DNA of 64,000 nucleotides from Streptococcaceae bacterium (lineage in GTDB: Bacteria > Bacillota > Bacilli > Lactobacillales > Streptococcaceae): positions 167,948 to 231,947 of the forward strand of contig JAKVKP010000002.1 in the NCBI GenBank assembly GCA_022484805.1. The letters run 5' to 3'. Below are positions 28,338 to 38,345 of the stretch, piece after piece. Under the pieces are notes generated by a model. That model had not been told where the DNA came from. It did not search any database and saw only the letters and a list, made by a program, of their open reading frames with translations. Within the stretch, counting starts at the first letter, position 1; the number at the start of each line of letters is the position of its first letter. A program made the position numbers and the translations under genes.

Positions 28338-28793
28338 ATGAAGAAAAGCGAACGTCAACAAGTCATTAAAAATATCATTCAAGCAAATAAAATTGGTACA
28401 CAGGAAGAATTATTAACTGCAATCCAAAACAATGGCATTAATGCTACTCAAGCGACAATTTCTAGAGATATTCGGGAGATCGGCATCGTTAAAGTCCGTG
28501 AAGGCAGCCAAACTTTTTACAGTCTACTAAAACAAGAAAATGAGCAAGTCGGTTTTGAGCTTAATGTAGCTTATAAAACCTTTGTCTTAAATGTTGCACA
28601 AGCGGAATTCGTTTTAGTTATCAAAACTGCAATTGGTGATGCCAATGCCTTAGCCTCAATTTTGGATGAAAGCGAAGTTCCCGGACTTGTTGGAACAATT
28701 GCTGGTGCTGATACAATTCTATTAATCACTAAAAGCTTACAACATGCGAGTGAATTAAAACAAATAATTGAATCTCAAATAAGTTTGGCTTAA
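28338..28793 (+). CDS. argR: Arginine repressor, ArgR/AhrC family
   Basis: This 151-residue hexameric regulator of arginine metabolism has an N-terminal winged helix (MKKSERQQVIKNII, then ATQATISRDIREIGIVKV). Its C-terminal domain binds arginine and oligomerises; the family motif usually reads GTIAGDDT and here is GTIAGADT, with Ala in place of the first Asp of the arginine-binding pair. Paralogues with altered ligand sites occur in lactic acid bacteria. The start at 28338 is set by GGGTGAG just upstream. Confidence 0.92.
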   Translation: MKKSERQQVIKNIIQANKIGTQEELLTAIQNNGINATQATISRDIREIGIVKVREGSQTFYSLLKQENEQVGFELNVAYKTFVLNVAQAEFVLVIKTAIGDANALASILDESEVPGLVGTIAGADTILLITKSLQHASELKQIIESQISLA

Positions 28794-28856
28794 GTCTCAG
28801 CTAAGCTTTTTTTAAGCTTTCAATTTTAAGATAACAATATCAATTAAATCATACAG

Positions 28857-28925
28857 CTAGGCATTAGGATTCTGTCACACGACGATTTAAGGAAAATTCC
28901 TTAATTGTTGTGAATCTTAGTGCCT
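28857..28925 (+). terminator. Terminator after argR
   Basis: A long hairpin pairs AGGCA-TTAGGATTC with GAATCTTAG-TGCCT, with an inner stem ACGATTTAAGGAA / TTCCTTAATTGTT, followed by TTTAT. It is about 65 bases after the argR stop. Confidence 0.75.
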
Positions 28926-29003
28926 TTATCTATTTTCTGTATCATTAAATATTATGTAGAATAAAGACTCTATAATAAATTGGACCGATTCTTGCGAATA
29001 GTC

Positions 29004-29050
29004 CAATCTTTCCGAGAAACATCGGGCATTTTGTCAAATATCGCAATGTT
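29004..29050 (+). repeat. Remnant related to the decayed gene at 14.9 kb
   Basis: The stretch around GAAACATCGGGCATTTTGTC matches the minus strand at 14871-14918 (GAAACATCGGGCAATTTGTC) at roughly 80 percent of positions over 47 bases. Translated in the matching frame it reads QSFRETSGILSNIAM against QSFCETSGNLSEIGN. It ends in TAA a few codons later. Confidence 0.55.
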
Positions 29051-29089
29051 ACTTGCGGATAATCCAATCTAACATTGAGCTAGAATAAA

Positions 29090-29125
29090 GCGTGTAACAG
29101 AGTCATTCTGCTACACGCCTTATTG
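29090..29125 (-). terminator. Terminator of pyk
   Basis: On the minus strand GCGTGTAGCAGA pairs with TCTGTTACACGC around ATGAC, followed by a short T-rich tail. It lies about 45 bases after the pyk stop. Confidence 0.8.
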
Positions 29126-29168
29126 TATTCATCTGAATTCAAGATAATAGTCAATTGACCTTGAAAAA

Positions 29169-30668
29169 TTATTTAATTGTTCTGATTCTCATTGTATTGG
29201 TACGACCTGAACCAACTGGTACACCAGCAACGATAACAATATTATCACCTGAAGAAACTAAACCACTTTCTAAAGCATATTTTTCAGCAACAACGAACAT
29301 GTCATCTGTTGATGAAGGTTTTTCTGTCAACATCGGATTAACACCCCAGTTAATCATCAAACCGCGTTCAATTTTTTCATCAAAAGTAATTGCTAATATA
29401 TCTGCTTCTGGACGATATTTAGAAATTAAACGTGCTGTATTACCAGATTCTGTAATTGCAACAACTAATTTAATTTCCATATATTTAGTTGCATCTCTAA
29501 CAGCTGAAGCAACAACTTCTGTAACGTCTGAACGATCATAATTTCTGAATGAAGTACGTCCGTATTCTTTCAATAACCCTTGAGCATTTTTATCAACAGT
29601 CGCCATTGTACGAACAGATTCAACTGGATATTTACCGTTTGCAGATTCACCAGAAAGCATTGTCGCATCTGTACCATCAATTACAGCATTGAAGACGTCA
29701 GAAATCTCTGAACGGGTTGCACGAGGCTTGTCAGTCATTGTTTCAAGCATATTAGTTGCCGTGATAACTGCTTTACCTGCTTCATTACATTTTTTAATAA
29801 TTTGTTTTTGGTAAACTGGCACCATTTCAAATGGTACTTCAATACCCATATCACCACGGGCAATCATTATACCGTCAGAAACGGCGATGATTTCATCGAT
29901 ATTATCAATCCCTTGTTGATTTTCAATTTTAGGGAATAATTGAACATGTGTATTACCTGTTTCTTTAAGAATAGCACGAACTTCATTAACGTCTTTTGCT
30001 GAACGTACAAATGAAATTGCGATAAAATTAAGACCTTGCTCTAAACCGAAACGAATATCATCATTATCACGTTCTGCTAAAGCAGGAAAAGGAATTTTAG
30101 TATTTGGAATATTAACACCCTTTTGTTTAGCAATCACACCATCATTTTGAACAGTTACTTCGAAATTACGAGTAACGATATCTTTTTCATCAACAGTTAA
30201 ACCTAGTTTACCATCATCAACTAAAATAGTTTGACCAATTTCAACATCATTAAAGATATCAAGTCCACCTGCAACGTTCAATGCGATGACATCCTTAGTA
30301 GATTTCAAGCCTTGTTTTGTTGCAACACGAAGTTTATCACCAGTTTTATATGCAAATTCTTTCGCATCACCTTCAAATAATTCAGTACGAATTTCAGGGC
30401 CTTTAGTATCTAACAAAAAACCAACTTTTTGGTCAGCAATTTCCTCTGCACGACGAACAACTGCCATACGTTCGCCTTGTTCAGCATGGTCACCATGTGA
30501 AAAGTTAAAACGGAACACGTTAGCACCTTCATGAATTAATTTAGCAATATTTTGTGCTGAAGCTTCAACATCTAATTTTTCGCCCCAATAACCATCATCA
30601 CCAAATTTTTTACCCCCACGAATTTCTACTGCAGGTCCTAATGTTGCAACAATTTTTACTCTTTTCAT
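29169..30668 (-). CDS. pyk: Pyruvate kinase
   Basis: This 499-residue glycolytic enzyme makes pyruvate and ATP from phosphoenolpyruvate. It starts MKRVKIVATLGPAVEIRGGK, with FNFSHGDH, the signature MIARGDMGIEVP and the metal-binding KIENQQG. The C terminus (VPVGSGRTNTMRIRTIK) ends as in streptococci and lactococci; the extra PEP-utiliser-like domain found in many lactobacilli and bacilli is absent. The start is moved to 30668, where AAGGATAAAGG precedes the ATG and the family start occurs. It follows pfkA by 78 bases, probably as an operon; no ldh follows. Confidence 0.96.
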   Translation of the reverse strand: MKRVKIVATLGPAVEIRGGKKFGDDGYWGEKLDVEASAQNIAKLIHEGANVFRFNFSHGDHAEQGERMAVVRRAEEIADQKVGFLLDTKGPEIRTELFEGDAKEFAYKTGDKLRVATKQGLKSTKDVIALNVAGGLDIFNDVEIGQTILVDDGKLGLTVDEKDIVTRNFEVTVQNDGVIAKQKGVNIPNTKIPFPALAERDNDDIRFGLEQGLNFIAISFVRSAKDVNEVRAILKETGNTHVQLFPKIENQQGIDNIDEIIAVSDGIMIARGDMGIEVPFEMVPVYQKQIIKKCNEAGKAVITATNMLETMTDKPRATRSEISDVFNAVIDGTDATMLSGESANGKYPVESVRTMATVDKNAQGLLKEYGRTSFRNYDRSDVTEVVASAVRDATKYMEIKLVVAITESGNTARLISKYRPEADILAITFDEKIERGLMINWGVNPMLTEKPSSTDDMFVVAEKYALESGLVSSGDNIVIVAGVPVGSGRTNTMRIRTIK

Positions 30669-30746
30669 TCTGCCTTTATCCTTCTTTCTGTAAGAAAACA
30701 TATTTCCAGTTTTTAAACTGGTTAATCAACATTCAAAACGTTCAGA

Positions 30747-31721
<975 letters not shown>

Positions 31722-31761
31722 TCAATATTTTTATTATGAAATATTTCATTTCGACTAATTC

Positions 31762-31846
31762 ATTTTAGCATTTATTCAAGTAATTGTCTTGAGTTTACTT
31801 AGAATTTATGCTGTTTTTCAATCTTTTTTTCTGAAAACGCTTTCGA
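31762..31846 (-). promoter_or_regulatory. pfkA-pyk promoter with upstream cre
   Basis: On the minus strand a poor -35 (AAGACA, 31785-31790), 17 bases and an extended -10 (TGC-TAAAAT, 31762-31767) precede pfkA. At 31830-31846, inside the last codons of dnaE, TCGAAAGCGTTTTCAGA matches the cre consensus except at one core position. Its centre is about 80 bases upstream of the likely start point, where CcpA usually activates, as reported for the lactococcal las operon. Confidence 0.65.
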
Positions 31847-34800
31847 CACCTATCGCTTTCAAATCATTAATTAAATTTATATCCGAGCTCACGAAAATAC
31901 GGTTCAAGATTTCCGTACGTTTCTTACTTGACTCAAAAATAAAAATAGGAATAGTACCACGATATTGATTACAAATTTTCTTAATTTGTGTGATTAAACT
32001 TGCTTCAAGTGTTTCAATTTTCAACCATAGACGCTGATTTGGAGAAATACCTTGAATATTACGTGCGATAATTTCTAATTGCTCTTTATTTTGCCTAGCC
32101 ATACCGACAACTAAAAAATAGGGACCATCATGATCAATTTTTTGAATTTGGGCGCGGTAATCTGCTGGAAAAAGTACAGCTTCAATTTCGCCTTTCAGAT
32201 CTTGAAGTTTAATTCGCGCCATCGTTTCATTGTTTTTTTTAGTTTTAAATGTTTTAATTTCGGTAATTTCCGCTAAGAGCTGTACATCCTGTTGATCCTT
32301 TAGCTGTCCGATGTAATCAATTGGCTTACCTAAAACATCTTGCAATTTTTTCAGCGGACTTTCAATTAGCTGAACAGATAAATAATCTCGTTCAAATTGC
32401 ATTCGCTCATTTAAGGTATAGTCATCACAAAACTCTTGTTTAATTGGTAAGTCAGACATTAGAAAGCTTGCATTGGTACCAGTTACCAATTTGGCATTAG
32501 TAATATATTTATCTAGAGAATTAATTAACATTCTACGATTATTTTGAAAATGATCTAGTAAACCTAATTGAATCAAGGGTGTTAAATTTTCGACAGTTGT
32601 CAGCCGTTCGTTTGCCTCAACTAGACGAACAATAAAATCGTCAAGGTTACTAAATTGACGTTCATTACGCAGCTGAATGATTGTCCGCGCTAATTCTCGA
32701 TTGAAACCATTGATTCCAATCAAACCAATTTTCAATACTTTACCACCAAGATAACCTAAATGAATCGTGTTAATATCGGGTAATTCAATCTTTAGCTGAT
32801 TCTCAAGTGCATCTGTCAAAAACTGAGTTCGTTTCTTCTTGTCATTTCCCGTATCATTTAATAATACCTGATAGAAAGTGGTCGTAAAATAAACTTTAAA
32901 ATACATTAATTGAAAAGCAACAGCGGCATAAGCATAAGCATGAGAACGATTGAAGCCATAATTTGCAAAACGTTCAATTAAATCGAAAATCTCATCCGCT
33001 TTAGCTACGGTGTGCCCGTTTTGCATGGCCCCCTGAACAAATTCTTGTCGCAAAGATTGCATTTCCCCTTGCTTTTTTTTTCCAATCGCCCGGCGTAGTA
33101 AATCGGCTTTACCTAAAGAAAAGCCCGCAAACTTAGAAGCAATTTGCATAATTTGCTCCTGATAAAGAATGATACCTGCAGTTGATTTTAATAATTCGGC
33201 GATTGAATCATCGTAATAAGAAATTGCTTCTTGTCCTTTGCGACGCCTAATAAAAGTTTCAATGTTTTGTGATGGACCTGGTCGATAAATCGACGTGGCT
33301 GAGACTAAATCTTCAAATTGGGCAGGCTGCATTCGTCTTAGCATTTCTCGCATACCTACGGCTTCAAATTGAAAAATACCAATTGTGTTACCATTAGCAA
33401 ATGATTGTAAAACTCGCTCGTCTTCAAAATCGAGCTGGTACAGATTAACCTGCTGATGCTGATATTTTTCAACCATTTCACGCATTTTTTGGACCCATGT
33501 TAAATTTCTTAACCCTAAGAAATCCATTTTCAAAAGACCAATGGCTTCAACATCATACATATCAAATTGTGTATTTTCAACGACGCCGTTCCCCGCTTGA
33601 AGTGGTACAAATTGATTCAATGGCACGTCACTGAGGATAACTCCTGCCGCATGTGTTGATGTATGCCTTGGCAGACCCTCCAAAAATGAAGCAATCTGAA
33701 AAATGCTTTGATAAATTGGACGCTGATTGATTTTTTCAGCAAATCGCTTGCTTTGATACGCTTGTTTTAGGTTAACTTTTCGTCCATATTCACCCGCAGG
33801 TACTAATTTAGAAAGAGAAAGTGCTTCATTCATTGGTAAACCAAAGACACGAGCAACATCTCTCAATGCCATTTTGGCACCAAAAGTACCAAATGTGGTA
33901 ATTTGTGCTACATAGCCAGCACCATATTTTTGATAAACATATTGAATAAATTGATCTCTAGCAATATCAGGGATATCAATATCAATATCAGGCATCGAAA
34001 AGCGTTCTGGATTTAAAAAACGCTCAAAAAGCAACTGATGCTTAACTGGATCAATATGCGTAATTTCTAATGCATAGGCAACTAATGAACCAACTGCTGA
34101 ACCACGCCCCATTCCAGTATAATAGTGATTTTTTTTGCCAAACTGTAATAAATCCCAGACAATTAAAAAATAATCATCATAATTCATTTTATGAATTGTA
34201 TTGAGCTCTGTTTCCAGTCTTTGATGATATTCCTCCGAGTCAATTGAACGCTGTTTCAAGCCATCATAGCAAAGCTTTCGTAGTAATTGAGCAGAATTCT
34301 CCGCCGAAAATTTAGGTAACTGATGTGCCTTAGGTAAATCATATTTAATTGTTTCAATCAGTTTTATTAATGGATTGAAATCCGAAAAACCATGCGCTTT
34401 GAAACGCTCAGTCTCGAATGTAGGCTCTGGTAAATATGCTTGATGAGCTGGTAATTTTTCTGAATCAGTTAAAATTGTTTGTTGCTTGATTTGCTGAATT
34501 ACTTCGAAAGCATCGCTCTCACTGGGTTCTATAAATTGGACTTTTTTTAAAGGAATTTGCTGTTGCGGCAGCGATTTAAGTAAAGAAAAATCACTTTCCA
34601 CATAAACGCCTAGATAAAAATTAGTCAAATATAGGCTGAGTAGCTGATAATTAGCTAATTCTTTTTTTAATGGTAAAATTAACGCGATTGAACCTAACCA
34701 AGGTAAAATAGCCGTAATATCTTGCTGACCTTCAGTCATTTGTAAGGTTGATATTTGAAATAGATTTTTTAAGCCTTCTGTATTTAGAGCGATTAGATGA

Positions 34801-35030
34801 ATCGGGATCGTATTTTCTTGAATTGAAATTTCAACCGTCAAGCCTACAATTGGTTGAATTCCCATTTCATTCGCATATTTAATAAATTTATAGGCACCAT
34901 AAAGTGCATTATTGTCCATTATACCTAAAGTACGATAGCCTTTTTTCAGTCCCGCTTCAACATAGCGATCAATGGCAATTATACTATCTAATAATGAATA
35001 ACTTGTTTTAGTTTCAAGCTGAATGAACAC
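31818..35030 (-). CDS. dnaE: DNA polymerase III alpha subunit DnaE
   Basis: This 1070-residue replicative polymerase is of the DnaE type; in low-GC Gram-positives it works beside PolC on lagging-strand primers. The order is an N-terminal PHP domain (FIQLETKTSYSLLDS), the polymerase core with the catalytic aspartates in MPDIDIDIPD, a finger segment GRGSAVGSLVAYALEI, tandem HhH, and an OB fold near the C terminus. No exonuclease domain is present, which separates it from PolC. It probably shares a transcript end with pfkA only weakly, since pfkA has its own promoter. Confidence 0.96.
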   Translation of the reverse strand: MFIQLETKTSYSLLDSIIAIDRYVEAGLKKGYRTLGIMDNNALYGAYKFIKYANEMGIQPIVGLTVEISIQENTIPIHLIALNTEGLKNLFQISTLQMTEGQQDITAILPWLGSIALILPLKKELANYQLLSLYLTNFYLGVYVESDFSLLKSLPQQQIPLKKVQFIEPSESDAFEVIQQIKQQTILTDSEKLPAHQAYLPEPTFETERFKAHGFSDFNPLIKLIETIKYDLPKAHQLPKFSAENSAQLLRKLCYDGLKQRSIDSEEYHQRLETELNTIHKMNYDDYFLIVWDLLQFGKKNHYYTGMGRGSAVGSLVAYALEITHIDPVKHQLLFERFLNPERFSMPDIDIDIPDIARDQFIQYVYQKYGAGYVAQITTFGTFGAKMALRDVARVFGLPMNEALSLSKLVPAGEYGRKVNLKQAYQSKRFAEKINQRPIYQSIFQIASFLEGLPRHTSTHAAGVILSDVPLNQFVPLQAGNGVVENTQFDMYDVEAIGLLKMDFLGLRNLTWVQKMREMVEKYQHQQVNLYQLDFEDERVLQSFANGNTIGIFQFEAVGMREMLRRMQPAQFEDLVSATSIYRPGPSQNIETFIRRRKGQEAISYYDDSIAELLKSTAGIILYQEQIMQIASKFAGFSLGKADLLRRAIGKKKQGEMQSLRQEFVQGAMQNGHTVAKADEIFDLIERFANYGFNRSHAYAYAAVAFQLMYFKVYFTTTFYQVLLNDTGNDKKKRTQFLTDALENQLKIELPDINTIHLGYLGGKVLKIGLIGINGFNRELARTIIQLRNERQFSNLDDFIVRLVEANERLTTVENLTPLIQLGLLDHFQNNRRMLINSLDKYITNAKLVTGTNASFLMSDLPIKQEFCDDYTLNERMQFERDYLSVQLIESPLKKLQDVLGKPIDYIGQLKDQQDVQLLAEITEIKTFKTKKNNETMARIKLQDLKGEIEAVLFPADYRAQIQKIDHDGPYFLVVGMARQNKEQLEIIARNIQGISPNQRLWLKIETLEASLITQIKKICNQYRGTIPIFIFESSKKRTEILNRIFVSSDINLINDLKAIGVESVFRKKD

Positions 35031-35128
35031 ACCTATTGCCTCCTTTCAAATCAATCAAAATAAATTGAATTTTTAAAGCAAAAATATTAAAAAAAATCTG
35101 TTTAAGTATAGTTTAGCATATTATTATT

Positions 35129-35156
35129 TTTACATTTCCTTTTTTTATGTTAGAAT
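35129..35156 (+). promoter_or_regulatory. Promoter of the DUF2929 gene
   Basis: TTTACA and TAGAAT are separated by 16 bases on the plus strand, about 30 bases before the GTG start at 35189. It is divergent from dnaE. Confidence 0.6.
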
Positions 35157-35188
35157 GAATTTGAAAAAATTTGAAAAGAGATGATTCC

Positions 35189-35371
35189 GTGAAATACTTC
35201 ACCGTGCTTTTTTGGTCACTCATATTCGGTCAGGTAATTGGCTATATTGCAAGCTCTCTATCCGGTGGCGAAAACAATATCCAGTTAATGTTTTTCCTTT
35301 CCATTATATTTGCTGTCTTAGTAATTATTTTTACAGAAGTTGCAGTACCCAAAAAATCTGAAGAAAAATAA
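35189..35371 (+). CDS. DUF2929 (YjzD-like) small membrane protein
   Basis: This 60-residue protein starts (M)KYFTVLFWSLIFGQVIGYI and has two hydrophobic spans, at about 4-22 and 33-52, with a short charged tail. The pattern (FW...GQ.IGYIASSL) fits the DUF2929/YjzD family, often near dnaE in lactic acid bacteria. The GTG start at 35189 is chosen because the alternative upstream TTG lacks a ribosome site; the site before the GTG (GAGATG) is weak. Function is unknown. Confidence 0.7.
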   Translation: MKYFTVLFWSLIFGQVIGYIASSLSGGENNIQLMFFLSIIFAVLVIIFTEVAVPKKSEEK

Positions 35372-35417
35372 AAAATCATCATGTTTATCTGATATTAGAT
35401 AAGCATGATGATTTTTT
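35371..35417. terminator. Bidirectional terminator between DUF2929 gene and pbp gene
   Basis: A 20-bp stem (AAAAATCATCATGTTTATCT and its near-complement, one mismatch) with a 6-base loop is flanked by A and T runs, serving both convergent genes. Confidence 0.9.
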
Positions 35418-35423
35418 GATTAA

Positions 35424-37526
35424 TTAGCCGGAAACATTATACATTTCTGCATAAGCATTAATAATTTCCTTAACTATATTCTTATTTGGTTGATCCGTTT
35501 CATCCGTTAATTTCGGAAACATTAAGCCAATCGCAATTTGGGGATTATCACTTGGTGCGTATGCCACAATATTGGCATTTACCAAAGCGGTACCATCTGC
35601 TGCATAAGTTTCTGCTGTACCTGTTTTAGCACTTGTTGTTAATTTTGCATCTGCTAAAAGGGTACCTGTTGCATAGCCTGATGAATGTACTACATCATAA
35701 AATCCTTGACGAATCAAAGCCATTTGCTCGCTCGTAATTGGCACTGTACCCAATGTTGTTGTCTCTGTTTTTGTAAGCTCATCACCTAGTGTGCCATCAG
35801 CTGAATTCCCATAAATTCCCTCTACTACGTGAGGCTGTATCTTGGTACCACCATTTGCCACGGTAGCCGCATATTGAGCTAGCTGAATCGTAGTGTAATT
35901 ATCATACTGTCCAAATGATAAATCAAGTAGATTAGCCATTGAATTGTCAGAGCTTGTATTGTCACCAATATAACCGGCAACTTCATCTGGCAAATCAATA
36001 CCAGTTTTAACACCTAAACCATATTGAGAAAAAGCTGTTCTCAATTCTTCATAAACTTGATCTTCTTTTTCAGTTGGTAAGGTCATATTTGGCGTATAAC
36101 TTGTACCTAACATCTTCATTGTCAATTGCATCATGTAACTATTTGATGACCATTGAAGTGCTTCGGTAGCAGTTAATGGAATTTGTCTGTTGGTATTAAA
36201 AACAGAGGATTTCATCGCTGTTCCTTGTAAATAGATAGGTTGGTCAATTATTGTATCGTTACCAGTAATCACCCCTGTTTCATAGCCAGCAGTTATCGTT
36301 GCACCCTTAACAACAGATCCTGGTACGAAACTATTTTTAATTGTCCCAAGCGCATCTTCGGTTACTGCACCCGTACTTAAGTCATGAGCAACACCACTGA
36401 TTGCTAAAATAGCACCTGTATTAGGATTCATAACAACTGCATAAACCCCTTCTGAATATTTCGCCTTGCCACTACTTAGCATTGAATTAAACCAACGGGT
36501 CAATATTTCATCCACTTTATTTTGGAAATTAACATCAATGGTCAATTTTAAATTATTACCCTTTGAGCCTTCACTCACTTCTTTTTCAGAAACAATATCA
36601 CCATCGCTATCCAAAGTAATTTCTGTCTCTGATTTTTTACCTTGTAGCTCGGATTCATATTGTTTTTCTAAATAACTCGTACCAACCCGATCATTTCGTG
36701 AATAACCTTTAGCTAAATATTCATCCAATTCTTCTGCAGGCAAACCCGTTTTTTCTGTCGAAATTGTCCCAAGAATACTTCTTAAAGAAGTGGATTCTGT
36801 ATAGCTGCGATCCCAGTTTGTAGAAGCTGAGATTCCTGTTAAAGTTTTCTGATTTTCGCCAATAACTGCAATATCAGTATCTGAAATATTATCCGAAGTA
36901 ATCAAGACGGTATTAAAAGTCGTCGCACCATTCATCGTTTTAAAAATACTAGCTGCAACCAAATCGGCATTAGAAAAATTAATTTCATCTGCAGTTACCT
37001 GTGCAACCGTCAGTTTATAAAAATCACTGCTTGAAATATCATTGCCATCTTCATCAGTCTTTTGATCCTCAGGCACTCTTGCTTCTGCCGTCTTTAAATT
37101 ATCCGGATCGGCTAACCAGTAATCCTGTTTATCGCGATCAGTTAAATTATCTGACGCCTCAATTGAGGGTACAAGTTCTACTAATTTTTGAGCAATTGTC
37201 CTCATTTCCTCTGAAGTTACATTTTTTCCACGAGTATAAACAATCGACGGTTCAGACACATTTGATACTAAGGCAACACCTTGAGAATCATAAATTTGAC
37301 CTCGGGGTGTAGCTGTTTTTACTGTTTGTGTCGTATTTGCTTTTAATTTTTGAACATAGCTTTGCGTGTTCATAATTTGCATATAGCCTAATCTAGCAAT
37401 TAAAGTAACAAACAATAGAAAAATAACGAAAAAGAGCAGGTTCAAACGTAATGGAATAAATGCCTTTTTTACCTTAATCTTTGCTTGATCATCATTGGAA
37501 TTCTTTTTAAATTTTAATCGAGCCAT
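35424..37526 (-). CDS. pbp2B: Class B penicillin-binding protein 2B type transpeptidase
   Basis: This 700-residue membrane-anchored D,D-transpeptidase has one N-terminal span at about 31-53, a dimerisation/pedestal region, and a transpeptidase domain. The active serine motif is GSVVK, followed by SSN and KTGTAE (634-639). The layout matches PBP2B of streptococci, which cross-links septal peptidoglycan. The start at 37526 is chosen because AAGGAG lies before that ATG; the longer frame has no site. The neighbours rsuA and a MurJ-like gene keep a wall-synthesis context. Confidence 0.88.
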   Translation of the reverse strand: MARLKFKKNSNDDQAKIKVKKAFIPLRLNLLFFVIFLLFVTLIARLGYMQIMNTQSYVQKLKANTTQTVKTATPRGQIYDSQGVALVSNVSEPSIVYTRGKNVTSEEMRTIAQKLVELVPSIEASDNLTDRDKQDYWLADPDNLKTAEARVPEDQKTDEDGNDISSSDFYKLTVAQVTADEINFSNADLVAASIFKTMNGATTFNTVLITSDNISDTDIAVIGENQKTLTGISASTNWDRSYTESTSLRSILGTISTEKTGLPAEELDEYLAKGYSRNDRVGTSYLEKQYESELQGKKSETEITLDSDGDIVSEKEVSEGSKGNNLKLTIDVNFQNKVDEILTRWFNSMLSSGKAKYSEGVYAVVMNPNTGAILAISGVAHDLSTGAVTEDALGTIKNSFVPGSVVKGATITAGYETGVITGNDTIIDQPIYLQGTAMKSSVFNTNRQIPLTATEALQWSSNSYMMQLTMKMLGTSYTPNMTLPTEKEDQVYEELRTAFSQYGLGVKTGIDLPDEVAGYIGDNTSSDNSMANLLDLSFGQYDNYTTIQLAQYAATVANGGTKIQPHVVEGIYGNSADGTLGDELTKTETTTLGTVPITSEQMALIRQGFYDVVHSSGYATGTLLADAKLTTSAKTGTAETYAADGTALVNANIVAYAPSDNPQIAIGLMFPKLTDETDQPNKNIVKEIINAYAEMYNVSG

Positions 37527-37637
37527 CAACAACTCCTTCTTTAAGTTAATAATTAAACATAATTTACGCACTCTTGTTCTATCATCTATTTATGCTAATC
37601 CTTAGTTTAGCGCATTTTCACTAATATTGAATAAAAA

Positions 37638-38345
37638 TTAAATAATTTTTAAGCTATCAATTTCATCAGTCGTTAATCTTCGATATGCACCACGCTCAAG
37701 ATTACCCAAAGTGAGAGATTTCATTTGAATTCGTTCTAAATTAATCACACTTAAGCCGATTGACTGAAACATTCGTTTGACCTGATGAAATTTACCCTCA
37801 TGAATGGTCAATTGAATTTCTGAAATATAATCACTTTTTAATATCTTCAATTCACTAGGCATTGTCGTAAAATCCTTACTAATCACTAAGCCATTGGCAA
37901 ATTTTTCAATCAATTCATCAGAAACGATACCTTTAATTTCAGCAAAATAGGTCTTATCAACATGATTTTTAGGTGACAATAGCTGATGAGCCAAGGGCCC
38001 ATCATTCGTAATCAGCAACACTCCCGTAGTATCTTTATCTAGTCTGCCAACTGGGAATAGCCCCTTACGACGGTCCGATTCATCAATCAATTCTAAGACC
38101 GTTCGTTGCTTCGCATCTTCAGTAGCAGAAAGATAGCCTTTTGGTTTATTTAATAAATAATAGACAAATGATTGATGCTCAATCCATTGACCATCAACCA
38201 TCAATGAATCCGTTTCAGCTATTTTAAAATCTACCTGCTGGATAATTTCGCCATTAACTTGAACTCTTTTTTGCTTAATCATTTGGCGAACAATCTTACG
38301 ACTACCAAAATTAAGCTCTGCTAATAATTTATCTATTCTTTTCAT
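37638..38345 (-). CDS. rsuA: 16S rRNA pseudouridine synthase RsuA family
   Basis: This 235-residue protein has an N-terminal S4 RNA-binding domain (residues 1-60, MKRIDKLLAELNFGSRK) and a RluB/RsuA catalytic domain. The active-site Asp lies in GRLDKDTTG, and YLLNKPKGYLSA is typical of RsuA-type enzymes that modify U516 of 16S rRNA. It overlaps the end of the upstream flippase gene by four bases (ATGA), so the two are translationally coupled. Confidence 0.88.
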   Translation of the reverse strand: MKRIDKLLAELNFGSRKIVRQMIKQKRVQVNGEIIQQVDFKIAETDSLMVDGQWIEHQSFVYYLLNKPKGYLSATEDAKQRTVLELIDESDRRKGLFPVGRLDKDTTGVLLITNDGPLAHQLLSPKNHVDKTYFAEIKGIVSDELIEKFANGLVISKDFTTMPSELKILKSDYISEIQLTIHEGKFHQVKRMFQSIGLSVINLERIQMKSLTLGNLERGAYRRLTTDEIDSLKII

